A DNA stretch of 64,000 nt, from positions 1,364,001 through 1,428,000 of the forward strand of contig CP145413.1 in the NCBI GenBank assembly GCA_036867785.1. Direction: 5' to 3'. Source of the stretch: Plasmodiophora brassicae (lineage: Eukaryota > Endomyxa: Phytomyxea > Phytomyxea > Plasmodiophorida). This document shows positions 39,489-49,813 of this stretch, one piece after another (position 1 is the stretch's first letter; every line of letters begins with the position of its first letter). Under the pieces are notes generated by a model that worked only from the letters and a program-made list of their open reading frames with translations, had not been told where the DNA came from and searched no databases. The translations under genes were made by a program, and so were the position numbers.

Positions 39489-41024
39489 ATGCTGCACGGG
39501 CAGGATGCAGGGCAGGATCGGCCGGCGACAACGCGTCTGGGCGGCGGGTTCGCGGCCGGCGCCATGCACGTCCGCTCCCAGGTCTACCACTGGGGCGACG
39601 TCGCCCGTCTCGGCCTGCCGTTCGGGAACCCGGCCCCGAGCGGCAGCACCGATTCGCGTCCGGGTGGCCCGCGCCTGCTGGACCTGGACCTGTCGGCCGG
39701 CCCCGCCATCGTCAAGGTGTGCAGCGGCAGCGGGTCGATCGCCGCGTTCCTCACCGTCAAAGGCCAACTGGCTCTGCTGCGCGGCAACGACGACGACGAC
39801 GACGACGGTCAGCGCCCGGTCACGATGATGAAGTCGTGGGGGTCGATTGCGCCTGGCCTGGCCGTTCACGAGTTCGCCATCGGGTACGAGGCCGGCATCG
39901 CCCTGGACCAGCACGGCGTCGTCCACCTCTGGGGACGCCTGCCCCCGAACCTATCGCATGCGTCGCCGGGCGTCATCTTCGACGCCGACCCCGTCCTGCA
40001 GGTCGCCTGCTCCGACAGGCACGCCGCGCTGGTCGCCGGTACGAACCGAGGGGGTGCCGCGCTCTCGTCGTCGTCGTCTGATCCGGCTCCTTGTGGCACA
40101 GCGTCCGGCGCCCTGTACACGTTCGGCAGCGCAACCGGGGGCGCCCTGGGGCACAACAGCGAGGCGGACGACCTGGCGGCACCTGCTCGCGTCCTGGCGC
40201 TTCACGACTACCACGTGCGGTCGGTGTCGTGTGGCGGCACGTTCACGGCGGCGATCGTGGCGGGCGACACGGAGCGTGACGCGACGAAGGTGTTCACCTG
40301 GGGCATCGGCTGCAACGGCAGGTCGCCGCACGCGTCGGTCGCTGGCGGCGCGTGCGATCTCCTTTAAGAGGCGTTCGTTAGGCTCGGCCACGACGACCTG
40401 GATTCGAGGTGGGTGCCGACGCAGGTGTCGGCGCTGGATCGGGCGTCGATCACGTCGATCAGCTGTGGGGACGCGCACTGCCTCGCGTTGTCGGCGCTGG
40501 GCCAGGTGTTCACCTGGGGCGATCCTCGGCACGGCCGCCTCGGTCGACCACCCGCCCAGCACGGCGCCCCGATGCCGATCGACACGAACGGCGCCCGCAT
40601 CGTGCAGGTCTCGGCGGGGTACGACCATTCCGCCATGCTGTCCTCGTCGGGCGCGCTCTACATGTTCGGCAGCAATCGACGTCGGCAACTCGGCGTCCCC
40701 GGGGTCCACGTTGCGACCCCTGTCCCCGTCCAGGTTGCCGGGCTGGAGGTCGACCAGGTCCACTGCGCCCGCTACCATACGATGGTGATCGTGCACGAGG
40801 CCGGCGGGTCGACGTTCGTGATCGGCCCGGGCACGCCGCGAGCCGTGTCGCGCGACCCCAAGCGGAACGCGACGGCACCAGAGGACCTGCCCGTACCCAG
40901 GCCCGAGATCCGGGTCACCGATCGTCGCCACGAACGCATGGGGTTGCCGAGTCGCGCCGATTTCTACAACCACGTCGTCCTCAACGATATGCTGTCCAGC
41001 GCGTTAGGCGGATCGTTCAATTAA
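39489..41024 (+). CDS. RCC1-repeat (beta-propeller) protein
   Basis: Two exons (39489-40321, 40382-41024; intron 60 nt), 491 aa. About seven RCC1-like blades are visible: QVYHWGDVARLGLP, GVVHLWGRLP, GALYTFGSATGGALGHNSE, KVFTWGIGCNGRLGHDD (joined across the intron), SCGDAHCLALSALGQVFTWG, GYDHSAMLSSSGALYMFGSN and RRRQLGVPG. Typical GxNxxGQLGxG and CGxxHxxxL motifs are present but variable. The family includes GEFs such as RCC1 and many scaffold proteins; nothing here points to one function. The start is the first in-frame ATG. The frame is open upstream with only non-ATG starts, so an extra 5' exon is possible. Confidence 0.8.
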
Positions 41025-41052
41025 CCGGGTCGACGGACGACGCGATTGGGAA

Positions 41053-41070
41053 CGGTGTGTGTGTGTGTGT
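41053..41070. repeat. (GT)9 microsatellite
   Basis: Nine GT units in the short spacer between two facing genes. Confidence 0.9.
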
Positions 41071-41106
41071 GTACCGTCAATGGTGGGGGAGGGCGACGCA
41101 CGCAGC

Positions 41107-41961
41107 TCAGACCTGGTGCCATTCGCCGAGCTCATGGGCGGCATCACTGTCGATGAGCTGATGGTGCGATTGCCGGCGCGGCGTCCGTTTGTACCGACGG
41201 AGGGCAAACGCGACCGCCGCGATCCCCAGGACGACGCCCGAAACCACCAGAGCCGTTGCCGCCCCCGACCCCGACGTCGTCGACACGTTCGCACCCGCGA
41301 ATTCTTCCGTGGACAACGACGTCAGGTTCGTGAGCGAGCCGGACGTCGTGGTTGGCGGCGGTCTCGTGGCTGTCGTCGTCGACGTTGCCAACGATTGCTT
41401 GTAGGCGCGGGCGTTCGCCTGCCACAACGCGTCGGCGTGGTCCGGCGTGATCTGCAGCGAGCACGCGTACAAAGCCGGCGCGGACAGCAACGGGTCCCGC
41501 ACCTCGTCTTCGGTCAGACAAAGTGCGGCGCTGCCCAGCGCCTGGCGAATGTTCGTCTCCGCGTACCCGGAGAACTCGTTGAGGAGGCGCTCCGGGGCCG
41601 GGCTGTCGTAGAAGTTCGCGTAGGACGGCCAGCCGAGCGCGACCTCGTAGTAGATGAGGAGGCGGGCGACCGGGTCGACGCATTGCGACGGGCAGGACGT
41701 CCGGTTGCGAAGGTCGTCGTCGCAGGTCAGCAGGTCGGTGATGATGCCGGCGACCGGGCCCTGGCAGCGCCCCTGGAACGCGCACAGGGAGCTGGGCGCG
41801 TCCCAAGCGCAGCCGAACACGGCCGGCACGACGGATTCGCAGAACTCGTCGCTCCATTCGGCACAATTCTCGTCAAAGTAATCCGTCACGTAGTCGTCCG
41901 TGGCGTCGCCGAGGGCGACACCGGCGACGACGGCACCAACGACGAAGCCATACAGGATCAT
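41107..41961 (-). CDS. Type I membrane protein with Cys-rich ectodomain
   Basis: 284 aa from the chosen ATG at 41961. The signal peptide is MILYGFVVGAVVAGVALG. The ectodomain has about 12 Cys (for example CESVVPAVFGCAWDAP, CAFQGRC, SCPSQCVD), suggesting several disulphides, followed by a Thr/Ser-rich stalk (STTTATRPPPTTTSG) likely to be O-glycosylated. A single membrane span (AATALVVSGVVLGIAAVAFA) ends in RRYKR, and a short His/Asp-rich cytoplasmic tail follows. No family recognised; the layout is that of a cell-surface protein. An upstream in-frame ATG at 42024 would add 21 residues and bury the signal peptide, so I prefer 41961. Confidence 0.75.
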   Translation of the reverse strand: MILYGFVVGAVVAGVALGDATDDYVTDYFDENCAEWSDEFCESVVPAVFGCAWDAPSSLCAFQGRCQGPVAGIITDLLTCDDDLRNRTSCPSQCVDPVARLLIYYEVALGWPSYANFYDSPAPERLLNEFSGYAETNIRQALGSAALCLTEDEVRDPLLSAPALYACSLQITPDHADALWQANARAYKQSLATSTTTATRPPPTTTSGSLTNLTSLSTEEFAGANVSTTSGSGAATALVVSGVVLGIAAVAFALRRYKRTPRRQSHHQLIDSDAAHELGEWHQV

Positions 41962-42180
41962 GGTCGGCGAGCAACGATTAGACTGGTACAGGGCATCGAT
42001 CGCGTCCCTCGGTTGAACATGCACGTTTAGCGAGCTGTGGTGAACAGGGGGCTTTATCAGGTACGCCCTACAATGTTATGGGCCGGACTCCAAACGGCTG
42101 CCTTCGCATCGTTAATCACGAATCCGACCCATCGTAGCGGGTTCTGATGCGTGCGCCCCGATGTGGACCAGCCTGACTTA

Positions 42181-42786
42181 CTAGACAGAATCGTCGGATA
42201 GCAGCGACTGATTGGACGAGCGTGGTTGCGCGCTCGTCGACGACGTTCTTGGTGGACGAACGTCGGGTAACAGTTCCATCCATAGGACTCGGACGACCAT
42301 GTCCGCAACCTCAGGCGCGAACAGGTGCTCTGGCCAGAGGCGCCGTAGCTCATTGAAGAGCTGGTCCACAGAGCAGCGCTCGCCGGCGTCCTGTGTGGAC
42401 CACTCGCGCATTCGGTCTATCGTGTTGGCCGCCGCGTCATCCCGCGCCTGGTCCCGCGCGTTCGCCATCCTCTCGCGCTCCGCCACTTTTCGTCGGACAC
42501 GACGGTCAAGCGCAGAACTGACAACAAACATTGACGACGATGCAGCCTGGCTGGGGGTCCATGAGGCCGCGCGTCGCCACAGCCAGTGGAAGACCCCGAT
42601 GATTTCATTGAGTTCACTGGCACGGACAAGAGCGAAACCGACATTGTCGTGTACTTCTCGCCCTGGTCCCATTGTGACTTCTCGACTTCCGCCATGACGT
42701 AGATGACCGACATGTGCGAATGAACGCGCCTGACGCAGGCCGCTCAGGCCTGCGTCAGCACTATGGTGCTGTGCTCTGTCAAACAC
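42181..42786 (-). CDS. Hypothetical ORF
   Basis: An open frame of up to 201 aa. The best-looking part is the C-terminal half (from about 42531): a charged helix RRKVAERERMANARDQARDD, then RCSVDQLFNELRRLWPEHLF and VADMVVRVLWMELLPDV, with a Ser-rich tail. The start is unclear. No family recognised; it lies in an otherwise gene-poor 1-kb stretch. Confidence 0.35.
   Translation of the reverse strand: MFDRAQHHSADAGLSGLRQARSFAHVGHLRHGGSREVTMGPGREVHDNVGFALVRASELNEIIGVFHWLWRRAASWTPSQAASSSMFVVSSALDRRVRRKVAERERMANARDQARDDAAANTIDRMREWSTQDAGERCSVDQLFNELRRLWPEHLFAPEVADMVVRVLWMELLPDVRPPRTSSTSAQPRSSNQSLLSDDSV
42730..42758. repeat. Perfect hairpin: 12-bp stem, 5-nt loop
   Basis: CTGACGCAGGCC and its exact complement GGCCTGCGTCAG flank GCTCA. 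No T-run follows. It overlaps the 5' part of the hypothetical minus ORF. Function unknown. Confidence 0.7.
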
Positions 42787-43101
42787 AGAGTACGTACCAG
42801 TGGCAGGTTAACAGAAGCGGGTCCGTTTCCTTTATCGTTGGCAGCAACGCAGCAGATGCACTTGTTCGATTGTTCTTCGTGGGCCACCGGCCACAGCCAG
42901 TTCCGCGACCGTCTGAAGGGCATTCTGCAGGCAACGTTGAACACGATGTTGATCATTGTGTGCAGATGGGGCGGACGTGCAGGCGATGACGGCATTGGCA
43001 ACACTGTGCCCGGTCTGGCTGTGATTAGAACCCGCAGATTGTACCGTTTACTGAAACTTGCCACGACGCTGCGCATTGGGATAACTGGTTGCCACGTACG
43101 C

Positions 43102-44907
43102 TTACGCCATGGCGGCCAGAACGCAGGCGACGGTCATCGCAGCCGAGGACAGGACTTGGAGCGCAGCAGATGGCTCCCGGTCGTCCTCGCCGGGCGTGGT
43201 CCTCTTTGGTTTCTGCAGTCCTATCCTCTCCATGACATTATCCAAGGCAGCGACTGCCTGGCCGAAGGCATTCTTCATACCTACCTTCAGATGTCTCCCT
43301 TTGACAGCGTTGGCGCCAATCGTGATTAGACCGCCTGCCGCCGCAGCAACGCCGGCCGCCATGCCGATCTTGTGAAAGGCATTCGACGCTGGCGCATTCA
43401 GGACAGGGGCAGGTACTCGCTGCTGCGTCGTTCTCTTCAGCACGTAGCGTGCGCCACCGACCGCTGTCAGTGTCCCGGCGACGATTCCGACGGTCGTGAT
43501 CTGAAGAGGATCCCCGAGGGCAACGTCGAACACGTTCCCAAGCCGACCTTTAAGCCCGGAGACGTCAGGGTCGCCGTTCGTGTCCTGCACGTCTCCATGT
43601 GCATTGCCAACGACAGGTGTACCGTTCAGCGTCGGATCCACTACCGCGCGTGGGACACTGCCATCGCTTGCTGCGGTCGCCTCTGAACCTTGGACGCCCG
43701 TGCACGACGTCCCCGGTCCGTCACGTGCATGGGTGATCTCGTTCTGCACCTGACCATCGGGTCCAACATCCAGACCGTTGCCAGTACTGCTCGTCATGAC
43801 AGGCGTTCCATCTTGCAACGTCCTCTGCCTGTTCGCTTCGTCCAGTGCGCGGACGACCAACATCACCTGCCTTGTCAGATGATCGGCTTTGCTACGCAGG
43901 GCGTCGCCCTTGCTCTTCGACGGGGCCGTCAGTTCCTTGTGGTGACCTACGCTGTTGTCCTGCAATGTGCCTAGCTGGGCCCGGCAGGCGTCGACGACCG
44001 CACTGCCCAGCTTGATGCTCGTACGAATCCATCTCGCGGGTTCAGACGCAATGACACAGCCCCAACGATTGTTCATGACCTTGCCGGCCAACTTGTCGTA
44101 GTGCCTGTCGCCGACAACCGTAAGCCGGCACGCCAAGTTGGCAATTGGGCCGGCAGCATGTGCAGAAAGGTCGCTGTTAAACCGCAGGACCTTGCTCTGT
44201 CGTTCTTCAGCTCTAGGACGCTCCCAGGAATGGAAGAATTTAACGACGACTTCGAGCACGTCGTCGTACTCGGCGTCAGTCAACAGCATGTTGATGGAGC
44301 GTGCGCGATAGATGCCTCGCTTCACGTCGTCATCACTGACGTCGTTGCCGCCGAACGTGTCAACGTAGACGACCTTGGTGATCGGACCGGCGTGCTCTAT
44401 GACGAGGTTGACGGCGGTCACGAAGTGCTGCCAGAACTCGTTCTCGAGTCCAGTGTCGAAGAGCCCGGGCATGTCGCAGAGGTTGACCCGGGCGTTGCCG
44501 CGCACGAAACATGTGATACACTGGACGTAGCGAGTCAGCGGCATGTGATGCCGATACGCGTCGAATCCGTGATCCGGTGGGTCGCATCCCATTTCGCCCA
44601 GCAGTTCCCCCAAGAGATACGACTTGCCGGTGTTGAACGGGCCCACAGCCAAGATCGAAGGAGCCCGACGACTCGTCGACGTCGCATGATCGTACACCAG
44701 CGGGGATGCGCTTTTCGCTTTGAAGTCGTTGTACTTCCTCACGGCTTCTTCGTGGACTCTGATAGCATCTGCTACACCTCGAAGCAGCTCCTTCAGTTCG
44801 TTCAGCCTGTCGCTCAGTTCGGCCGCCGTGTCCTCCGCGGGAACAGCAGACGCCGCGCTCGCCAGCATTGCGACGACGCAGCAGAACGCGGCAGTGCTAG
44901 GCAGCAT
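43102..44907 (-). CDS. Secretory-pathway GTPase (GBP/dynamin-like TRAFAC), membrane-attached
   Basis: 601 aa from ATG 44907. The first residues form a clear signal peptide (MLPSTAAFCCVVAMLASAASA). A helical segment is followed by a GTPase domain: G1 P-loop ILAVGPFNTGKSYLLGELLG (GxxxTGKS as in GBPs), G3 VNLCDMPGLFDTG (DxPG), and VVYVDTFGGND in the G4 area without a canonical TKxD. After a long hydrophilic middle come three hydrophobic stretches: GIVAGTLTAVGGARYV, IGMAAGVAAAAGGLITIG, and a C-terminal SSAAMTVACVLAAMA with nothing after it, as in tail-anchored or GPI-signal proteins. No intron evident. A longer open frame extends to 45243, but only the 44907 start exposes a signal peptide. A GTPase with a signal peptide is unusual because GTP sits in the cytosol or in specific lumens. 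Confidence 0.7.
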   Translation of the reverse strand: MLPSTAAFCCVVAMLASAASAVPAEDTAAELSDRLNELKELLRGVADAIRVHEEAVRKYNDFKAKSASPLVYDHATSTSRRAPSILAVGPFNTGKSYLLGELLGEMGCDPPDHGFDAYRHHMPLTRYVQCITCFVRGNARVNLCDMPGLFDTGLENEFWQHFVTAVNLVIEHAGPITKVVYVDTFGGNDVSDDDVKRGIYRARSINMLLTDAEYDDVLEVVVKFFHSWERPRAEERQSKVLRFNSDLSAHAAGPIANLACRLTVVGDRHYDKLAGKVMNNRWGCVIASEPARWIRTSIKLGSAVVDACRAQLGTLQDNSVGHHKELTAPSKSKGDALRSKADHLTRQVMLVVRALDEANRQRTLQDGTPVMTSSTGNGLDVGPDGQVQNEITHARDGPGTSCTGVQGSEATAASDGSVPRAVVDPTLNGTPVVGNAHGDVQDTNGDPDVSGLKGRLGNVFDVALGDPLQITTVGIVAGTLTAVGGARYVLKRTTQQRVPAPVLNAPASNAFHKIGMAAGVAAAAGGLITIGANAVKGRHLKVGMKNAFGQAVAALDNVMERIGLQKPKRTTPGEDDREPSAALQVLSSAAMTVACVLAAMA

Positions 44908-45358
44908 GTCCGGCCGTTCGACGACCGCTGTCGATCTCCAACGAGGTCCGTCTCGCGACAAGGCGGCCGAATGCAGTTGGTGCTCGCACTTGGGCGGAGG
45001 GCCGGAGCCAGGCCCCCCTTTTCCGCGCAGTTCTGGCCAACCAGTGATGTGCGGCGGTTGCAACAGCAACGCTGGTCCGACACCAACGCTTCGGGTGGGC
45101 CGGTTCCGATCCTGCCGACATTGTAACCCTTGGGGCCGTCCCATGTCGTGCGTTCCGATGGCGGGTACATGAAGCCCATCGGTCAGATACCGCCAGGCGG
45201 ACCTGACCATATCGGGAGTCGAGCACGACGTCATCGCCAGCAATCAAGTCGAAGGTACTTAATCTCATCCGCGAGGAGATGTACTTGTCGGCCGCCGGGG
45301 GAGACGATAACCGGTCCACTTGGGGGGCAGCTTTATTTTTAGAACCCGCTGGGTGGTC
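44908..45358. promoter_or_regulatory. Divergent intergenic region
   Basis: 451 bp between opposing starts of the GTPase and coiled-coil genes; it should contain both promoters. No defined element recognised. Confidence 0.4.
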
Positions 45359-46134
45359 ATGTCGACGTCGACGCCATCGCGAACGCAGACGAGGTTCGGG
45401 ACGGTGACGCGGGTGTCGCCAGGCGGGGCGGCCCGGCCGTCGAAGCAGCAGCAGCAGCAGCGCCGAGTGAGCGGGGCGAACACGGGCACGGCCGCCAAGG
45501 TGAAGAGCTATGCGGAGCTGAAACGGGCGGAGCAGGCCGTCGTCGAGGAGAACCAGCAGTTGAAGGCGCTCGTCCGGAAGCTGACCGACGACATCGAGGC
45601 GCTTCGTGGCGACGACCGCGTCCAGGAGCTCGAACGCGAGAAGCAGCGCCTGGCCGAATGGGGACAGCAGTGCCAGATGCGATGCTCGGAGATCGAGTTC
45701 AGCGCCGAGGAACGACACATCCGTACGTACCTGCTACGCCTGACGCGTCTGTCGTCTGATGATTGTGGTGCTGATTTGATCGCAAAGACGACCGGGAAGC
45801 GTTCGAGAAGCAGTTGCAGGAGATGCGCGATCGGGTGGAGCAGAGCGAGACGGCGCTGGACGCCTGTCGTGGCGCGCTCGAGCGACATGGCATCAACGCG
45901 ATCTCGTTGGAAGAAATGTCAGCGCCGGTTGAAGGCGACGACGACGCGACCGTCATTTCCGACGGGATCCTCGACGACCTGGTCGCGTCGGAAACGATGG
46001 CGGAGCGGATCCTCGCCGAGCTCACGCTCATGTCCCGGCCGGATGCGCCGCCGTCCCGCTCCCGAACGCCGTCGCCGTCCAGCTCGATCGGTGCCGCCGA
46101 CGTCTTCTTCTCGCCGCTACGCTCCGTATCATAA
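45359..46134 (+). CDS. Coiled-coil protein, function unknown
   Basis: Two exons (45359-45722, 45788-46134; intron 65 nt), 236 aa. A Ser/Thr-rich N terminus with a short Gln run (KQQQQQRR) precedes a long coiled coil: AELKRAEQAVVEENQQLKAL, VRKLTDDIEALRGDDRVQEL, then DDREAFEKQLQEMRDRVEQS after the splice. The tail is acidic then Ser/Pro-rich (SRPDAPPSRSRTPSPSSS), resembling a phosphorylated region. No family recognised; it could be a cytoskeletal or tethering protein. It is convergent with FIS1, 55 bp away. Confidence 0.7.
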
Positions 46135-46189
46135 TTCACGAAACGCGCCTGTGCACATTGACGGGGGAGGGCGGTATATTGACACAGGT

Positions 46190-46704
46190 TTAACGACGTC
46201 CAGCGAGCCACGGTTTGACGACGTTGGCGTGGAAGGCGACGGCGCCGAGGAACGACCCGAAGATGAGGAGCAGGGCGGTCAGCTTGCCCTGTTTCGAGGC
46301 GGCGTCCTCGAGCATCTCCCGCAGCGCCGACGCCTTCTCGTTATGCGGGTCGAGCTGCAGGACGCGGGCGACGTATTCGGCGGATTCGGACAGCAACCCC
46401 AGCTTGTACTTGCAAACCGCCTGCGCGTAACACGAATCGACGATCTCCAGGCCCTCCTCGATCATGTCTAGGGCAGGGTCGGGTTTAGAACGTCACCAGG
46501 CAGGGAAGCGAACTATTCCGTACCGTCGAGGATGTCCTGCGCCTCGAGGTGGTGCAGCCGGTCATCGGATCGGAGCAGGGCCTTGGCCAGGTCGAGCTGG
46601 ACGGCGTGGTCGGGGAACTCCCGGTCGCGTTCGTCGTTCCATGCCTGGCGCAGGACGATGATCTGCCCGGAGCAGTCGACATCGTCCTTGTCCTGCACCG
46701 TCAT
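46190..46704 (-). CDS. FIS1: Mitochondrial fission 1 protein (FIS1)
   Basis: Two exons (46704-46524, 46467-46190; intron 56 nt), 152 aa, exactly the size of human FIS1. It is a tail-anchored outer-membrane protein of mitochondria and peroxisomes, implicated in fission. The TPR-like bundle is visible as HAVQLDLAKALLRSDD, AQDILDDMIEEG (joined across the intron), DSCYAQAVCKYKLGLLSESA and EYVARVLQLDPHNEKASALR. The C-terminal anchor TALLLIFGSFLGAVAFHANV is followed by a short basic tail (RR), which is the targeting signature. It lacks the human N-terminal LxxLV arm in recognisable form. Confidence 0.88.
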
Positions 46705-46974
46705 GTTGTGTCGACGACGACGGATGCCAGCTGATCGGCCAGTGTGATCGCAGGCGTCACTCGCGACAACACCGTCGCTTAAATTGGCGACGCCACGGCA
46801 CTGGATACTTCGCGGCGCATTTTTCAAAAAACTCGTTGCTGCAACTGACCACAGCACACCGAACAGAGACCAATCACCAATGCCAATGGCACCACTGTTT
46901 GGCGATTCGGACGCTATGGGCGGTAGTCTTCACTTATACAGAGATGGTAAAACAGGACGAAGAACATGAACTCG

Positions 46975-47802
46975 CTACGTGTCGACGTTGATGCCGGCGT
47001 TGCGAGCATCCCTAATCGCCTTGGCGAGTTCAACCCTGCGCTGTACGTCGAAGAACTTCTTCGACGTCTCGTCCATGTTGGTCGTGTCGATGGTGAACAA
47101 GTTCAACCGGTTCTGGTCCCTGGCGTTCTCATTGTGGACGCGCATTTCCCGAACGACCTCCCTTAGCAGCAACGTATGGTCGTCGTTGGCGACACGATCG
47201 TCACGTGGTGGTGGGCTGTCAGGCCAGGCGGCACCGTCCTGCGGATGGTTATGCACTGGCGCGCTAGCACTGGGCGAACCGTGGGACAGCAACAACGACG
47301 TCGTGAGGAGGTTCCTCGGCGAGCCCGGCAGCTGGTCATGTTCGGAGGCGGCGCCGGGCGCCTGTGCAGGCAACGGCCCAGGTGCGCCGCCGGCGAGTGG
47401 AATGCGCTGGCAATCAGCGTTCCCGCTCGCAACGTGATCGATTCGCGCATCCGGGTTGCGCATGTACTCCCAGATATGACAGTACGAGAACGCGTCCTTC
47501 TCGTAGAACTTGTACTTCTCGATGGCCATCCGCATCAACTGTTCATAGGTCCATCCGGGGTGCTCACGCTGGGCGGCGGCGAAGTGCTTCGTGAAGTTCG
47601 CAAGCGACAACTGGATTTTTCGCCAGCGACCGGCCACGGTGGCCGGCGTCCGCAGCGTCAGCGGCTGCGTCGCCTTGAACTCCTCGAACGCACGCGCCCA
47701 GAACTGATCCTTTCCCCTATACTCTCCACCGCGTCTGGTGCGGACGACGGCACGCGCCACATCGAGCTCTTCGCGAACCTTCCATTCCGGCCCGCGACCC
47801 AT
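46975..47802 (-). CDS. Myb/SANT-like DNA-binding protein with NAM-associated-type domain
   Basis: 275 aa from ATG 47802 (the open frame extends upstream to 47889). The N-terminal part has the pattern of Myb/SANT-like domains: EWKVREELDVARAVVRTR, GKDQFWARAFEEF, VAGRWRKIQLSLANFTKHF, EKYKFYEKDAFSYCHIWEYM, typical of the NAM-associated family, in which a RWxxIQ helix is followed by F ... HxW. A Pro/Ser/Ala-rich linker follows, then a C-terminal helical EDH-like segment (VVREMRVHNENARDQNRLN ... RRVELAKAIRDARNAG). Such proteins are often relatives or captured parts of PIF/Harbinger-type DNA transposons. No transposase or terminal repeats are visible here, so it may be a domesticated gene or a host regulator. 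Confidence 0.7.
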   Translation of the reverse strand: MGRGPEWKVREELDVARAVVRTRRGGEYRGKDQFWARAFEEFKATQPLTLRTPATVAGRWRKIQLSLANFTKHFAAAQREHPGWTYEQLMRMAIEKYKFYEKDAFSYCHIWEYMRNPDARIDHVASGNADCQRIPLAGGAPGPLPAQAPGAASEHDQLPGSPRNLLTTSLLLSHGSPSASAPVHNHPQDGAAWPDSPPPRDDRVANDDHTLLLREVVREMRVHNENARDQNRLNLFTIDTTNMDETSKKFFDVQRRVELAKAIRDARNAGINVDT

Positions 47803-48497
47803 TGCGCTGTCTTCGAAAATTACCACGTGAACTTTTTGGGAACGGATCGTCATAATACCCCATGCAGCAGTGTAGGTTCCCGTCCGCAATGCGTTTGGCT
47901 GATTGCTCTGTTCCCTGACGACAACCGGCGGTAACCTTCGCTGCTGACTGACCTCCGTGCATCACTGTCCTCGGATGCACTCGGTGTGACAGACAATCCA
48001 TGCCCCGCACTTCGTCGGGCAGTCGCCAGTCGGTCGGTCACGTGCGAACTGGCGCATGCAGTCGCGGTGTTTTCGACCGCGTCCTGTCCGGCCGATCGGC
48101 TGCGGGTCACATCCTGCGATAGTCGCCGTTGCCCTATCCTAGCGCACGCCGGAATGGCACCCGGGTTCGCCGATCCTGTCAGGCCATCTACTGGGCGGCG
48201 GCCATCCACGACGACGCGCCGTTGGATCGCGTTCACTCCGAGCCACCCGGCAACCTTGCGTGGTCATGTGCCCCGCCTGCCCACTGCGCCCAGCTGTAAA
48301 CGTTGACAGCGACAAGGTCACGATCGGCAGAGACGACGCCGGGCGACATCTGGACAACGGGCTCGCGTGTCTTCCAGGTTATTCGTTTTGTTCCCTATTT
48401 TTGGGTCACCACTTATCATTGGTCAGCCCTACCCGCGGCGATACGTGCCTCGCGTTGTCCTGCTGTCCCGATCGCCCGCTTGCGGTGCGGGTTGGCA
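47803..48497. promoter_or_regulatory. Divergent intergenic region
   Basis: About 700 bp between opposing starts (Myb-like and Golgi transferase-like). The plus frame used by the transferase is open back to 48303 but the extra part looks noncoding. No element recognised. Confidence 0.35.
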
Positions 48498-49683
48498 ATG
48501 CGGCAACGTCGCCGGCGATGTCGCCCGTCGCTTCTGCCGATTACTGCCTTGTCGTTATCGACGATCGCGCTGGGCACGTTGCTTCTGTGGGGGGTTGAGC
48601 GCCCGGCCACGAACAGGGTGTCGCCGGTCGCGATCCGGTCGTCTGATGTGATGGACGCGCCGCCGGTCTGCCTCTACCAGGGCCTGACAGGATCGATGAA
48701 CCCTGATGCCATCCTGACGCTCGTGATCACGCCGAAATCGCTCTCCTCGCATCGGAACGCGGTCAGCGAGGCGAAAGTTCGCTTCGCGTTTCGAATGATG
48801 GCTTCGCTGCCCGACGTGAACGTCGTCGTCCTGTCCAGAAACTGCCAGGTTTTACTGCTTGCTCGTGAGATGGGCCTGCCCACGTTTCAGTTCACAACGG
48901 GCAGCGACGTCGAGGACCTGACGTACCGCCATGTCCTGCACGTCGTTGATCGTGTCATACCGTCGACGAGCCCGGCGGTCGGGTTCTCGAACAGCGATAT
49001 CATATTCGACCGGTCGCTGGGCGACACGGTCAGGGCCGCGCTGGCACATGCGACCTCCAGTGGATGGCGGAGCTGGTTCCTGCAAGGCACCAGAACGAAC
49101 TTCGACCTACCACCTGAAAACCTCGACTCGCTTATGTCGTCCTGGAATGCGGAGCATCCGCCTGCCCTCAAAGACATCGTTGCCGCCAGCGGCAGAACGT
49201 TCCATATCGACGCGCAGGACTACTTCATCTTCAACAGGGGCATCGAACTCAACTGGCATTGTATGCCGCCGTTCCTGCTGGGCGGGGTGTACTTTGGTAA
49301 CCGGACGGGCGTGCCGCGCGCGCGCACCGATCCGCCTGCTGATACGTCTCTGCATAGACAATTGGTTCGTCGGGCTTGTCAACACGAAGCCCGGTATGGA
49401 AGTGATCGATGGGAGCCAGACGATCCTGGCGGCCCATATTGCGCATGGGGCGCATCGGAAGGAATCGCATGCGACGTCGGCGTCCGAGATCAATCTGTTG
49501 CTCGGTGAAAAGCACTTCTGGGCCCATGGGTTCATTCCGGACGCGCGATGGTCGGCAATCAAAGGCGATGGCATCGCATTCACGTCCAAACACGACAGCG
49601 ACTTCAGGTCGACGCATTACGACCAGTATTGGGCGTGTGTGGCCGATCGAGGCGTTCGCGACGAAATCGACCAAGCCGCGTGA
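48498..49683 (+). CDS. Golgi-type II membrane glycosyltransferase-like protein
   Basis: Two exons (48498-49296, 49358-49683; intron 61 nt), 374 aa. A basic cytoplasmic N terminus (MRQRRRRCR) and one signal-anchor segment (ITALSLSTIALGTLLLWGV) give type II Golgi topology. The lumenal domain has LTLVITPKSLSSHR, VNVVVLSRNCQVLLLA, SNSDIIFDRSL (SNSDI resembles a DxD-type metal site), QDYFIFNRGI, CMPPFLLGGVYFDNWFVGLV (joined across the intron) and MEVIDGSQTILAAHIAHG. The DYFxFxxG ... PPFxxGxxxxDNWxV ... VIDxTxxxxAxHxxH pattern is that of a family of nucleotide-diphospho-sugar transferase-like proteins. Donor and acceptor unknown. It is convergent with the GT61 gene, 130 bp away. Confidence 0.72.
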
Positions 49684-49813
49684 TCCAACTGATTGACACG
49701 GTACCTATGGAGTCCTTCGTGGCGAAGATGTGTTTAGCTTCGGCGTTGTGGACGTACTCTGTACCTCCGAGCGGGCGCTGTGTAGGTAGAGATGCGTGTC
49801 CACTGGTAAACTA

